Origin: Brachionus manjavacas
Lineage: Eukaryota; Rotifera; Eurotatoria; Ploima; Brachionidae
DNA: 64,000 nucleotides
Assembly (NCBI GenBank): GCA_019054805.1
Contig: JAHQIY010000003.1
Span: forward strand, 8,246,001-8,310,000
Direction: 5' to 3'
A program made the translations under genes and the position numbers. Shown here piece by piece: positions 9,964 through 21,451 of this stretch. The stretch's first letter is position 1; every line of letters starts with the position of its first letter. The notes beneath the pieces were generated by a model that was given only the letters and a program-made list of their open reading frames with translations, did not search any database and was not told the DNA's origin.

Positions 9964-12578
9964 ATGAGTATATTTTTTATTCTTTTGGTTAATCTTATCT
10001 GGCTAATTAAGTCGACTGATGCACAAACATACAATTTAACAAGTGGTTTTTTTGAACCAAAAAAAGTTACCATATTGAATAGAACTGTTGATCAGCTTAT
10101 CGGCATCCCATATGCCGACATACCATTGCCTTTCCAAAAATCAGCCGAGATAAGCCGGCGCTCGAATTCGACGCGCCGAGCAGACAAATGGAGCCCATGG
10201 TGCTATCAACCCTACATTTTTCACAACAGCTTTTACGGCAATCTGCGCATACCACACGACTATGACATGTCCCTGGACTGCTTGTCTATTAACCTCTACA
10301 TACCTGCACACGAGCAAAGACAAAACCTTTCGGTAATTTTCTACATACATGGAGGCTCAAACGCCGCCGGAGGCTCCAGCTTCATAGATGGATCAGCTCT
10401 TGCCTCTGTCGGAAATGTCATAGTGGCTGTGCCAAATTACAGACTGGACGTTCTCGGATTTTTCAACAAACTAAGCCTCAATGCTAAAACAAACTTCAGC
10501 GGCAACTACGGCCTCTGGGACCAAATAACAGCTCTCAAGTGGTTGCACCGGAATTGTGACAGTCTTGGATGTGACAAAAATTCAATAGTCATCCTTGGAC
10601 ACTCAGCAGGCGCCGCTGACTCCCTAATCTTGGCCTTGTCCGAGCACTCGCAAAAATACATTAAGAGAATTATAATGCAAAGTGGCTCAGCTTTGTCGCA
10701 CTGGTCCTACACCTATGACCAACATGTTCTGCAAAAGGTAAGGGTGTCTGGTGACGATCAACAAAAGTTACTTGATCGCCTTAATTTTAAAAGCTACAAA
10801 AGCATCAGCTCGCTCAACGATACATTGGTGAATTTTGTGTCCGTGACCACATGTAATCTAACCCAAAAGTACAAGTGCCTTAGAGAGAAAATGAAAAATG
10901 TGACCAAGATGATTGATGGAGCAGAATTTGAGCAAGAAAATGAGCAAAAAATTCTCAAATATTTTCGTAGACTGATGGAAAAATTGGATTTTTATCAGCT
11001 TCTAAATGCTTTAGGCTATTTTCAAAGACTGTTGCTGAACAAAGACGCTGCCTTTGTTCAAGATTTCTATGACCAAATTGAAATCATCGAAATACCACTC
11101 ACTTTATCAAACATTTCACATCACTTATATCTGAATTTTATGAATCGAAACAACCAAAACTTGCATTCAGATATTGAAAATGTGGGCAAGAAATCAGCAT
11201 GTTACATGGACTTGGCACTTTTGATTTCCAATCCAGAAATAATCTCAGTTGTGTGCGAAATATTCGAGACTCAAGAGCCCCCATACGATCTTTTATTCTC
11301 TAGTAAACTGATGAGATATGTTTTAGATTGCTTCAGGTTTTATTACACCAAAAATTCACAGGTAGATTATATGGACTCTTTTTTAATTTTAAATGTTGAC
11401 GGGACCCTCGGAGAGCTCGAGGCGTGCGTAAATCAAGGCACTTTAATTTACCAAAATTTGCACACAACAGATCAAATAGATGATGTATCCAATTTTACGC
11501 TTAACTACACTCAAAAAGAGTATTGTTTTTTGACAAAAAACTCCAATTTCTTGTACAAACCGAGCACCGATGGACAATTGATAAAAAGCTCGCCCCATAA
11601 CCAGCTGGCTAATGATGAATACTTCAACTCTAACATCGATGTGCTCATTGGGGTCACCAAAACCGAGTCTTTCTATTTTTTACTTCACAGCTACGACATG
11701 AGAGAAATGATAAAGCATGCATTCATCTATTCGTCCATGATTAATCAAACAGAAAATTTAATAGAAAAATTAATAGCCATTGATAAAGATGAGGAGTTGA
11801 ATTTTTGTCTAAAGCGCAGCTTGGTCAACTTTTACCACATTGGCATGAGTGATGAAGAGTTGAGGAAAAATTTTCTAAAAAGGAAATTGGAAGCCTTGGA
11901 ATTAATGTCCGACTTTGATTTTAGACTCTCTGTTATAACACAACTAAAGTTCCATTTGGATAAAAAAGCTTCTAATAAAATGTACGCCTATGTTTACTCA
12001 CACGTGTCCTCTTTTAATTACCTTCTTGACCATTTGAAGAGTTTTTATGCTGAATACAAAACAGCGTTGGTAAAGCTAAATAATTCGGTGACGCCACATT
12101 TTAGCGAATTGGACTTTGTTTTTGGCCTGCCTGTTCTAAGTCGCGAAATTTTAATGCCCAAAAATTCTGGACTTGCATACAACTATACTCAAGAAGAGTT
12201 TGATTTTAGCCTTCAATTAATTAAGGACTGGGCTAATTTTGCCAAATATGGGTAAATTGTGCTTAATTTTTTAGACTTTTGTTAAAAAACAATTTTAGGA
12301 AGCCCAAGAGCCAAGAGTGGAAAAATTTTCAGCCAAATTCGTTTGACATATTTGAGCTCAATGGAAAAAGAAAGGGTCAATTGAAAAATTTATTCGAAGA
12401 ATGGATGGAAAAGCATGAATTTTGGTACGATAAATTACCCAACAAAATTTATAATGACTGTTTGAATAAAATTGAGAATGATAAAAGTATATTATTTGGT
12501 GACAAAAATGGGTCTGTTGTTTACTTATTCAGTTGGTTTTGGCTGTGTCAGTCAATTTGGTTCTTTCAAGCTTGGTGA
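9964..12578 (+). CDS. Secreted carboxylesterase/cholinesterase-fold protein
   Basis: Exon 1 is 9964-12251 and exon 2 is 12299-12578, with a 47-bp GT...AG intron splitting a Gly codon (855 aa). A signal peptide (residues 1-20, ending ...STDAQ) leads into an alpha/beta-hydrolase of the type-B carboxylesterase/neuroligin superfamily: DCLSINLYIP near 100, oxyanion-loop IHGGS, nucleophile elbow GHSAG with S217, a Glu in TKTESFYFL (E568) matching the AChE acid, and H712 in TPHFSELDFVFGLP. All three triad residues are present, so hydrolysis is plausible. The Cys-Cys loop (CYQP...DC) has no Trp where cholinesterases carry the choline-binding Trp, arguing against a true AChE. There are roughly 200 extra residues between the elbow and the acid loop. 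The C-terminus is hydrophobic (YLFSWFWLCQSIWFF), a possible membrane or GPI anchor. Exon 1 is richer in GC at its 5' end than its surroundings. Confidence 0.87.
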
Positions 12579-12725
12579 ATTTAACATTTTAACTTTTTTT
12601 TTATCTAGAAAAGTGGTTTAATATTTTAATTTTTATTAATAAAATTTTATTTTAAAGCGTTTTTTAAAATTTTCTTTAAAAATCTCCCATTACTGATCCA
12701 GCTAAAATTAAAAAATTTAGTTAAC

Positions 12726-12863
12726 TTAATGAGTTTTTTTTTCCAAAATACCAGTTCGAATAGCAACAATAGTTCCAATAAACAATGCTATATTCAATTT
12801 GAACATTAAGTCTTGCATTTTGGCTTCATCTTGGCTCTCGTTGGCTTCTTGAGTACGGAACAT
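12726..12863 (-). CDS. Small single-pass membrane protein, TOM5-like in shape
   Basis: A 45-residue ORF begins MFRTQEANESQDEAK, continues with a basic/polar linker, one hydrophobic segment (LNIALFIGTIVAIRTGIL) and ends EKKTH. Length, the M-F-R start, the acidic N-terminus and the short C-terminal lysine cluster recall the outer-membrane import subunit TOM5 (about 50 aa in animals), but similarity is too low to name it. An alternative 5' exon could exist at 13254-13289 (MYRAEVPSDKEK then a GT donor), though the matching acceptor lacks a pyrimidine tract. It lies tail-to-tail with the esterase gene, 147 bp away. Confidence 0.4.
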   Translation of the reverse strand: MFRTQEANESQDEAKMQDLMFKLNIALFIGTIVAIRTGILEKKTH

Positions 12864-13518
12864 TTTGCTTTTTTTTAATTTTTTGTTTAAATTTTAAAAT
12901 GAGAAAATTTATTTTAAAATTCATTTAATCGTAATATTGAGTTATTTTAAATCCAATTAAGAACCATTTTTTTTGTCTTATATCATGCTTAATTTGAATA
13001 ACATTATTTTCATGTTTCAATTTTTTCCCAAATTTAGGAAAAACCATAAAAATTAGAAACTAAAAAGATCAAAGTAAAGTTTAAAAATTGATGTAGTGAA
13101 TATTCTTCTCTGAGAATGGAAATCGCAGTAATCAAAGAAACAGATCTAGTGACTAAGATAAAAAATAGAACACAATATTTTTAAAGGTTTAAGTAATTTT
13201 ATAAATTTATGAACTGAGTGATAAAAAGCATAAATAAAAATTAAAATGAATACCTTTTCTTTATCAGAAGGAACTTCGGCTCTGTACATAAATAAAATAA
13301 AAATAACTAATACTTGTTCGAAAAAAAAAGTTTTGTCAAATAAATGTACTAAAAGTAAATTAAATCGAGACTTGAGTTTTATTTATTAATATTTTTAAGC
13401 TAGAAAATTAATGTTATTTTGAGATTAACTCTAAATTTTTTGGGTGCCAAATATACTTAATAAGTTTACGATATTAAGTTTATTATGCAAAATATACTTA
13501 TTATTGTATTGTATATAT

Positions 13519-13624
13519 TGTATTGTTGCCGTTTTTCACACATCGGATTTTTTGAATTTAGTCTTCTTAATTGAAGCGAAATTCATGGGAGAAATTTCGA
13601 GAAGGTAGAGAAACGGCAATATAT
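13519..13624. repeat. Short inverted-repeat element (possible MITE)
   Basis: TTGCCGTTT near 13521 and its complement AAACGGCAA near 13612-13620 bracket about 100 bp. The arms are short, and target duplications are unclear because both flanks are TA-rich. Confidence 0.3.
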
Positions 13625-13688
13625 CGAAAAAGAGATAAAAAGAATAAAAATCATGAAATGAACTTAGTTTTTTAATAAAGATTTTTAT

Positions 13689-13958
13689 TCAAAAAATATA
13701 AAATAAAAAAAATGTATAAAAAAGAAGCTTTTTTTTAATTGAATTATTTTGAATTTCTGATGCAAATGGTATTGATCTTTTTACTAAAGCTTTGTACGAG
13801 TCTGTTCGTTCACCAACGAGTTTGGTACGAGTTTGTTTGTTTTTTTCATTATCAGATTCACATGTAATAGGAATTATTACATCTTTTATTTTGTATCCAG
13901 GTCTAGGTATACTTGGCTCATTCTGAAATTTATGATGACTGCTACATGATTTCAGCAT
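13689..13958 (-). CDS. Uncharacterised ORF, 89 codons
   Basis: An ATG-started frame whose first 70 codons have a mixed, protein-like composition (Ser/His/Pro/Thr, VIIPITCESDNEKNKQTRT), ending in a Lys/Phe-rich run that reads like translated AT-rich DNA. No domain, signal peptide or homologue is recognised and no flanking exon was found. It may be a small gene or chance. Confidence 0.18.
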   Translation of the reverse strand: MLKSCSSHHKFQNEPSIPRPGYKIKDVIIPITCESDNEKNKQTRTKLVGERTDSYKALVKRSIPFASEIQNNSIKKKLLFYTFFLFYIF

Positions 13959-14592
13959 TCTAATGTTCTTATTCCTGTTTTACAGCTGCAAATCCATGAA
14001 TCAATTGAGATCCGGCACTGTCCTTATTAAAAAATAACTAAATTTTTTTTTAAATAAAATTAAAAATAATAGAAAATTTTAAACGTCATTTTATAATTCT
14101 CATTTTAAAATTACATGAAGATATAGTTTTTTTTATTTTTTATATTTTTACTTTACATCCCTTTTAAGGGCGTTCATTGATAAAATAAAAAAAATAATAA
14201 TAATAGGTGTTGACGGTCCATTATCTAGTCCTGGAGAGCGCATTATCTGTCCTGTTTTAGTCTTAGTTAATAATGTCAAAAGACCTATATAGAATTAATA
14301 TCTTTATTTACAAAGAAATCCAACCACCCCAACACAATACAACATAACTCTTTTTATAAATATTCATTTTATATTGCAACCAGGAGATGCAGTCTACTCC
14401 TTCACAAATATAGAATAAAAATTCAAAATAATAAAAAATTTTGGTCTAAAAATTAAAAATAAAATGAAAAATTTATTTTTAGCCTTTTCCTTATATTCGA
14501 TTTACTGTTGAAGAACATTGTAGAGATGATATATACATTTAACAAAATCTAAAAAAATAAACATAAATATACTGTGAAAACTAATTCAGAAA
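13959..14592. other. AT-rich intergenic DNA
   Basis: No coding frame recognised. A patch of more balanced composition (14205-14400) looks like old repeat sequence, but I could not assign it. Confidence 0.3.
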
Positions 14593-15580
14593 GAATAAAT
14601 CTGATTTTATTTTCAGATTCCTCAGTGTCGATTATATTTAATGGCAATTTTAAATTGTGGAAAGGAAATGGAAAAAGGCAACAAAATCAGGATGTATTGT
14701 CGCAATGCTAACGACCTTGAATTGCTTCAACGGTATCTTGAAGCACTAACTGAGTGGTCTACAAATTGGCAGATGCTATTCAATACCGAAAAATGCAAAG
14801 TAATGGAATTCAGCCAGAACAAGTACTCGGACATAGACCTCTGCATGGGTGTGACAAGGTCAGTACTCAATCAAACTAGTATTGAAAAAGATCTGTTATT
14901 CACCTTCGCGAGCAATCTCAAGTTCTCCAGACAGATCAAAGCCCAATCTAATAAGGCCATCTTCATCCTTGGACAGCTAAGACGAACGCTTAAATATTGG
15001 ATCAACGCGAACTTCAAAACACTATACTGCGCATATGTCAGGCCTCAGAAAGTGCAAATAAGTGCAACAAAACTTGTTCAGAGAATCAGTAACTTCAGCT
15101 ACAGCAATCCCCTTTCCATCTTGGGTTTGCCCACTCTGAACGAGCGCAGGACCAGAAGAGACATGATCCAAATGTTTAATTTTAGAAACGGCTTAAAAAG
15201 CATAGATTGGGTCAGACCTCCTCCGCATTGCAGTTCGCTTTTCCAACCCGGACTAGTCCAGGGTATTAGAGGGCACAAGAGGCGTCTCTCCGTCCAAGCA
15301 CCTACCAACTGCGCCCAACGTGAAAATTTTTTCACAAATCGTGTCATCAGTGAGTGTAACAGCCTATCTGAGGCAGTAATCAGTGCCTCGACTGTAAACC
15401 AGTTCAAGAACAGTCTCGAAGTTTGGACAGTTTCCAAGTATTTAAGAGATCTAAACAACATTTATTCCCTAAGATCAATGTAAAGCAGCTATCATAGACG
15501 GCTTCCGTAGTAGGTCGTCTCGGCATACCGGCTTGTTGTAGCTTATTATTTTTATTATTATTATTATTATTATTAATTCT
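14593..15580 (+). mobile_element. 5'-truncated CR1/L2-like LINE with 3' ATT tail
   Basis: One open frame (14641-15483, 280 codons) encodes the RT thumb and C-terminal region of a CR1/L2/jockey-like LINE: LQRYLEALTEWSTNWQMLFN (RT domain 7 region), YVRPQ...KVQISATKLVQR, the PLSILGLPTLNERRTRRDMI motif and the FFTNRV...NSL ending. The YADD catalytic box is missing, and about 20 codons between YVRP and KVQ are deleted in frame, so the protein is not functional even though the frame is open. A short 3' UTR (GGCTTGTTGTAGCTTATT) is followed by an (ATT)n microsatellite at 15546-15575, a typical LINE 3' end. The same 3' end recurs at 56400-56510. The open frame implies fairly recent insertion. Confidence 0.82.
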
Positions 15581-17075
15581 TTTTGAATTTTAAAATATAT
15601 TTCAGAGATTTATGACCCTTTCAGGTCAATTCGTTTTTTTAGTCAAAATTTACAAAATTTACAAAATTTTTAATGTCACTAAAAAATGAATAATAAAATG
15701 TGTGACAGCTTTTTTATTTTTAATTATTTTTTTTTAAAAAGTGATTTGATTTACTTGTAAATATTTTTTAGAGTTAATCTAACTTAAAAATCTACTAAAT
15801 TTTTTCATCTGTGAATTGGTGAAATATTTAAGTAATTTTTAATCGGTTTTAAACAGTTCAGTAAAGTAATTGAAAAAAAAATTAAATAAAACCAAAAATA
15901 CTTAATTATCTAATATTTTAAGGAAAAATTTACTCATTTGTAAAAATTGTGAATTTGTCTTTCAGTGTACGATTGTGGTTTATGCTTTTCATCAAAAAGA
16001 CCAAATTTAAAATTGAGCACATATCTTTTATTTTGTCGTAGATAAAATTGATTTGAAATCTGTCTATTAATTAAAAAAATGGCTTTAAAACCTTTCAAAA
16101 AAAAGGTATCAAAAAAAACAAAATATCAAAATCATAATGTTTTTAATTTTTTATTAATTATTACACATAAAATTTAATGAAAAATGCTAAATAAAAATAA
16201 AAAAAAGAAAAAAAAATTAACTAAAGCAGAATATTTTTAAAATCAACCAAATTAATAATCAAATCCGATCATAAATATTTATTTGATGTAAAAACAAAGT
16301 ATGCAGCAACTTTTTTTAATTTTTTTTAAAAATTTTTACTGAACTTGACAAATCCATTTTTGGAACAACATGAATATCAATTTTTGAAACATTTGTATTT
16401 ATTTTCAACTATTTATTTAATTGTTTATTTAATCAGAAATTTAAAATATTTTAAACCAAAATAGAAGAATTTCTTAATTTTTTTTCATTTCAAAAAGACT
16501 TAATTTTTCTATTTAGCTTGAAAATATTGGTCATTATAATTAAAAAACTGAAAAAAACCTTTCCAAAAATCTTTATTTCTTATGTAAAATAAAAACTAAA
16601 ACCATACTAAACAAAAATTATAAAATTTAGTTTAAAATCAATGAATCAACTTTTTGAAGCGGAACCGAATATGATTACAAAACAAAATTAAAGTAATTAT
16701 AAATAAATTTAAGTGTTTTAAGAAAGGCGACTCGGATTTATTAAAATATTTTTCCATTCAAATATTTACTTGGGCAAAACAAATGGCTTAACAACAATTA
16801 TTTACTTTTATTAGACAAAATTAAAAAAAAAATGACAACTAAGCTCATAATTTTCAACTTAATTAGACAAGTCAATAGATCCTTGGCTATTTTCGGTATT
16901 GATAATTTTTTTTGTTTTTAGATAAGCAAAATTTGACGTGATAGAAAACTGGAAAATTACTCAACACTTTACATAAAGCATACAAAAACTTATAAATACT
17001 ACTTGAAGCAATATTGGTCGAGAAATTTTTTTATAAAACTCACATGAATTTCATTTTAGGGAAAAATATTTAAAA
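15581..17075. other. AT-rich intergenic DNA upstream of the four-transmembrane pair
   Basis: No gene-like frame, tRNA or delimited repeat was seen. Confidence 0.4.
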
Positions 17076-17957
17076 ATGATAACTGGAATTAACACTACTG
17101 GAATAGGCCCGCGCAATACTGGATGCATGCCAATGAGAGGACCTGTTAAAGAAATTATTCAACCGGTCGAAGTGCCTATTGCTGCGTTCCCACTCAGAGG
17201 AAGATTCAACCCATATTTTAAATATTTGTTACCACTTATTATTTTAAGGTTACTAATACTGGTAAGTTGACTTCGATCTTGAAAAAGAATCCAAAAGTTA
17301 AATTTTTTAAGCTGGCATTGCTAGGTGCTCTTATTTCGGCAGTTATTATTCCAAAAGTCTTGGCAAATTTTAACAATGAAGCTTCCCAAGAGACTCAAGA
17401 TACAAGAATTGCTGCGATTGTTATATTTAGCATTGCCATTGCTGTAACAATCACTTTGCTTTTGCTTGAGATATTAAATTTGTGCAACGTAGCCGATTCA
17501 AAATTTGTATCAATTTTGATAAGTGTATTTAAAAAAAAAAATTAAAATTTAATTTACTGAATTTTTTGTTCTAGTTGCTGGATTTATTTTTTGCTCTGTT
17601 AATTTTGGGTATTTCAATTCCTTTGATTGTTCTTGAATCTATTACAGAAGCGATTCCGGCATTGTATGTAAACGCCATTGACTTTGGAACTCTTCGAGCT
17701 GCTGGAGTAATTTAAAATTTTTATTGTGCTTCAACAGAAAAAAATAATTGATTTTTTCTCTATTTTAGATTTTGGGATTGATTGCAGTTTTGTTTTTACT
17801 TTTTCATCTATTTTTCTCAAGATTTTATCAATTTTGTATCGGAAATTACAAAAGTTTTAAGCGAGAGTTTCTCACCGGTTCGCTGCCCTATTCCACAGGA
17901 ACAACCACATGTCAGACAGTTTGTCCCACTGGACTCAATGGAATATCGTCAATATAA
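17076..17957 (+). CDS. Four-transmembrane protein, family member 2 (4 exons)
   Basis: Exons 17076-17261, 17312-17524, 17575-17706 and 17769-17957 join to 239 aa, all phase 0 with introns of 50-62 bp. The protein has a polar N-terminus with the family motif AAFPLRGRFNPYF, four hydrophobic segments (about residues 48-75, 94-118, 134-155, 178-196), the conserved SRFYQFCIGNYK-FKREF block and a Cys/Thr-rich tail. It is the closest paralogue of the gene at 4335-5189: exons 2 and 3 have identical lengths (213 and 132 bp), and conserved strings such as TRIAAIVI and CN-ADS recur. Function is unknown; a small plasma or endomembrane tetraspan protein is inferred. The next paralogue starts 522 bp downstream on the same strand, indicating tandem duplication. 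Confidence 0.85.
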
Positions 17958-18479
17958 GAAAAGCAAGCATTTCATCTCAATGATCTCATCAAATCTTTTG
18001 ATAATTAAATAAATAATAAAAATTTTTTCATCATTATCTAATTTTTCTAGCATTACTAAATAAATAAATATATTTATCAATCATAGTCACATAGATTTAC
18101 CTTTTAAAATTTATCTAAAAATCAACTCAAGCAAATTTTAGCTTAAGAATGATAAAATACTTGAGTTAAAAAATATCGTAAACAAATTTTGTTTTTTAAT
18201 TAAGTTTATATTCCATATCATGATTAACATTGGTGTACACATTCAAATGACACGTTCCAGTTCTCTTGAAAACAATAGATTTTGTATCATGTTTATAAGA
18301 ATACAATTTTTAAACATTGTCTCATGTGTTTATAGACACTAAACAAAACGCTTGGAACAAAAAAATTCTGATCTTCTCTGATAAATGATAAGCACAAAAT
18401 TTCCTTTCGAGAAATTATAAATACTTAAATCAAAAAGTTTAAATTAAATTAGGCACTTTTTTAAGCAAAAACTGAAAAA
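17958..18479. other. Spacer between tandem paralogues
   Basis: AT-rich; a TATAAATA-like string at 18417-18424 lies about 55 bp before the start codon of the next gene and could be its TATA box. Nothing else is seen. Confidence 0.35.
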
Positions 18480-19193
18480 ATGAGTTTGATACTTTTGATA
18501 GTCTTAATTGGTTTTAGATTCTTTACTGCTGTAAAATTTAAAAAAAAGGCTAAAAATTTTATTTCAATAATTTTTTTTTACAAGCTTGTTCTTCTTGTTG
18601 GACTAATTCTCACAGGAATGATACCCAAAAACTCAGCTACTTTTGCCACAGAAGTTTCTCAAACATGGAAATCATCGAGAACTGCAGCAACTGTGTTTTT
18701 TTCCGTTTCGCTTGGTCTATCTGTTTTGGCAATCGCTATGCTAGCATTGAATTTTTTTGTGCTACAAACATCACGAATTATCTCCCTTGTTATTAATGTG
18801 AATATTTATATTTCTTCAATTATTATTTTAAATTTTTATTTTAAAGGTTTTTGATATTTTAATGGCCATTGGTTTAATGGGGGTTTCGATACCATTGATC
18901 GTAGCTGAAAAGGCTATTGATGAAGAACTCTTTAGCAGTGCAGTAAAGAGATACCTGTTTGTTTCAGCAGGAGTAAAAATTGAAATTTGGAGATAAAATA
19001 TTTTTAAAAAAATTTTAAATAGATAATGGGTATAGTTGCAGTCACTATGTACATAATTGACCTTTTCTTGTCCAGATTTTACCAATTTTCTGTGTACGAA
19101 GATTCGTGGTATGATGACTTATGGGAGTACATATACAAATATTTTTATCCTATTCCGCCTGTTTATCATGTAGAGTTCGAAGACAAATTATAA
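18480..19193 (+). CDS. Four-transmembrane protein, family member 3 (N-terminally shortened)
   Basis: Exons 18480-18530, 18585-18797, 18847-18972 and 19023-19193 (186 aa, phase 0 throughout). It shares exon boundaries with the two paralogues, including the 213-bp second exon, but exon 1 encodes only 17 residues, so the 40-residue polar N-terminus and the FPLRGR motif are missing and the first membrane segment begins at the start Met. The third exon is two codons shorter. The C-terminal tail differs: acidic and aromatic (DSWYDDLWEYIYKYF) instead of Ser/Thr-rich, although SRFYQF is kept. Donors are GTAAAA, GTGAAT and GTAAAA. Frames stay open, so it is probably functional but divergent. An unrecognised upstream exon cannot be excluded. 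Confidence 0.78.
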
Positions 19194-20248
19194 AATATTT
19201 TTATTGATGATAAATTTTTGTGTGTATTTTTATATTATGCGTTAAAAACCAGTTCGTTAATAATTTTTTTTAAATTAAATTTAACTAAAAAATAAAAAGA
19301 TGGATTAATCTATACAAGTTCATATTGTAAAGAGTAAATGAAAATTTTTGATTTTATCCTTATTTTCAGATAAATTTTTTCTTCTTTTTTCACTCTTCTG
19401 AATCCTATAAAATTTCATAATAATTTATGGAAAAAATCTACATGAAAATTAACTTTTCCCGACTTTTCGATTAGACATTTAATCTTTATCATAAAATTAC
19501 TTGAAAAGAATAAGAGAAAATAAATGCATAGGTTAAATTTAACAAAAATAAGTTAGATTAACTAAATTATAATTAAAAGCATATACAAAAATAAAATTTA
19601 GCTTATAAATTGAAAATTGATGCAAAATTTGCTAAAATAAATTAATAAATAATTATAATAAAAGATTTGAATATAAATGTTTAATTTTTCAATGCTAGCA
19701 TAGCAATCTAATTTTTCTGATAGAAAATAATTTTGCTGATAAAAAGAAAAATTTGTTGAAAAATAAAAAAATTAGCAATAAAAAAAATAGCTGAAGAAAG
19801 AGATTTTACAGGCCAAAAATATTTAGCTTGTAATTACTCATTTTAATTTATCTCAAATTTTTTGTTTATATTTTAATTCAATTTATTTTAGTTAAAATTT
19901 TTTACAAATAAATAAATCTTAGCAATATAAAAAAAATATTTTAGACAATTCTTCTAAAGCAGAGTCGAGAGATATATTCCTTTACTGAATTTTTGGATAC
20001 AAATAATTTATCCTAGTAAGAAAGTTCCATCAGATAATTTTTTTCTTGTGCCGAGTATAGTGTTTGTGACCGTCTTAATAAAATAAATCCAAAAAATTTA
20101 TAAATCCAAAGAATAGCTGTGTTGATTGTTCGCAATCTGATTTGAATATTAGCAACACTACTAAATTTATTTTTTGAATATTTTAAAATTCAAATTTATC
20201 TTTAAATTTTTTTAACTATTGTTATAATTATTTTTATTTTTCAAATAC
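19194..20248. other. AT-rich intergenic DNA
   Basis: Nothing recognisable other than A/T-rich sequence. Confidence 0.4.
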
Positions 20249-20250
20249 TA

Positions 20251-21067
20251 TGGTAACCTAGTCTAAAGGGTTTATGGGTTAATAGTGTGGCCCGAATTTG
20301 AAAAACCCCTATATCTCCTCCATTTTTTAAGCTACTTCCGGAAAAAATATCTTAAAATGTAGAACTCGAGGAGAGGAATCGAATGATATGTGTGATTTAT
20401 TTTTAAAAAAATTCGTAACATGCTTTTTTTGTCTTTAAGTTCGACTACGCCTAAAGGTGAAAAACTCTCGATTGAGTAATTCGGGAAAACGTTATTTTAA
20501 GGTTCTAGGTAATACTTAAGCTTTAACCTATTTCACCCGTTAGATTCAGCACAGGTTAAAGTATCTAAGAGAATATTTTCAGAATTTTAGGTTATGTCCT
20601 TAGGGCTTCATCTAATGGGGTTATTTTTAGGACTTAAAAGGTTAAATATATTTAACCCAATTAGTCCAAATAAATTTAATTTAACCCATTTAACCGAATA
20701 AGACGATTCGAAGTTTTTAATCAACACTGCTAATAATTCGGATTCTGATTCCGCTGATGAAGGATCAAAAAGACCAACTTAACCAAATGATAACTTGTCA
20801 GAATCCGAAATATTGTGTAGCACATGTGAAACAAAGATGGCTGAAGAGAAAGAGAACACGTCAAAATGGTTATCAAAATGGTTAAATTTCTGGCTAATTA
20901 AACATAATTTTAGGGATAACAGGTTTAACCCTTTTGACCCTCACATAATTATTCGCGGAGCTATAGGGGATATTCAAAAATTTCAGGAAAATTTTTTAAG
21001 TTTTTGAACAAAATGGGTGCGAAATAAGCAATAAAAAATATGGTCACCCGGTTAGACTAGGTTACCA
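20251..21067. mobile_element. 817-bp TIR element with TA duplication (non-autonomous)
   Basis: Perfect 16-bp inverted termini TGGTAACCTAGTCTAA (20251-20266) and its complement (21052-21067) are flanked by TA on both sides, as for Tc1/mariner-like insertions. The interior has a different composition from the flanks, contains several AACCC/GGGTT-type motifs (20590-20700) and only a 70-codon frame (20795-21007) of no recognised family. It is therefore a non-autonomous element. The perfect TIRs suggest moderately recent mobility. Confidence 0.75.
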
Positions 21068-21451
21068 TAAATCGAATATTTATTATTTTCAGTTTTTGAA
21101 TGATTCAAAAATTTTCTATTTCCAAATATTAATTTGAATATTTTAAAGATTCAATTTTTTTGGTAAAATAAAATGATATTTGAGTATATTTTCAAATTTA
21201 TTTAAATTAAAACAATATATTCGAATTTAATTTTCATTCGAAAGGCTACTTATTCAAAAATCTATTCGAATATTCATATTCGATTTCATCTCTAGTTTTT
21301 TATCTATGATCAAAAAACCTAAATAAGTATTTGATTAGTAATTTTGTTTATCTCATTTTATTATATTTTAAATAATTTTTAAAATTAAATTATGAAAAAA
21401 AAATAAAAATAATTAAATTAAATTTTTTTTCAATTTAATTAAATAATTAGA

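Noticed and set aside
10141-10350. Minus-strand frame opposite the esterase signal region
   Set aside because: Shadow of the esterase coding sequence, whose catalytic motifs fix the plus strand as coding.
15099-15461. Minus-strand 120-codon frame
   Set aside because: Antisense shadow of the LINE RT frame.
20795-21007. 70-codon frame in the 817-bp TIR element
   Set aside because: No recognisable domain; could not be supported as a gene, so it is described only under the element.
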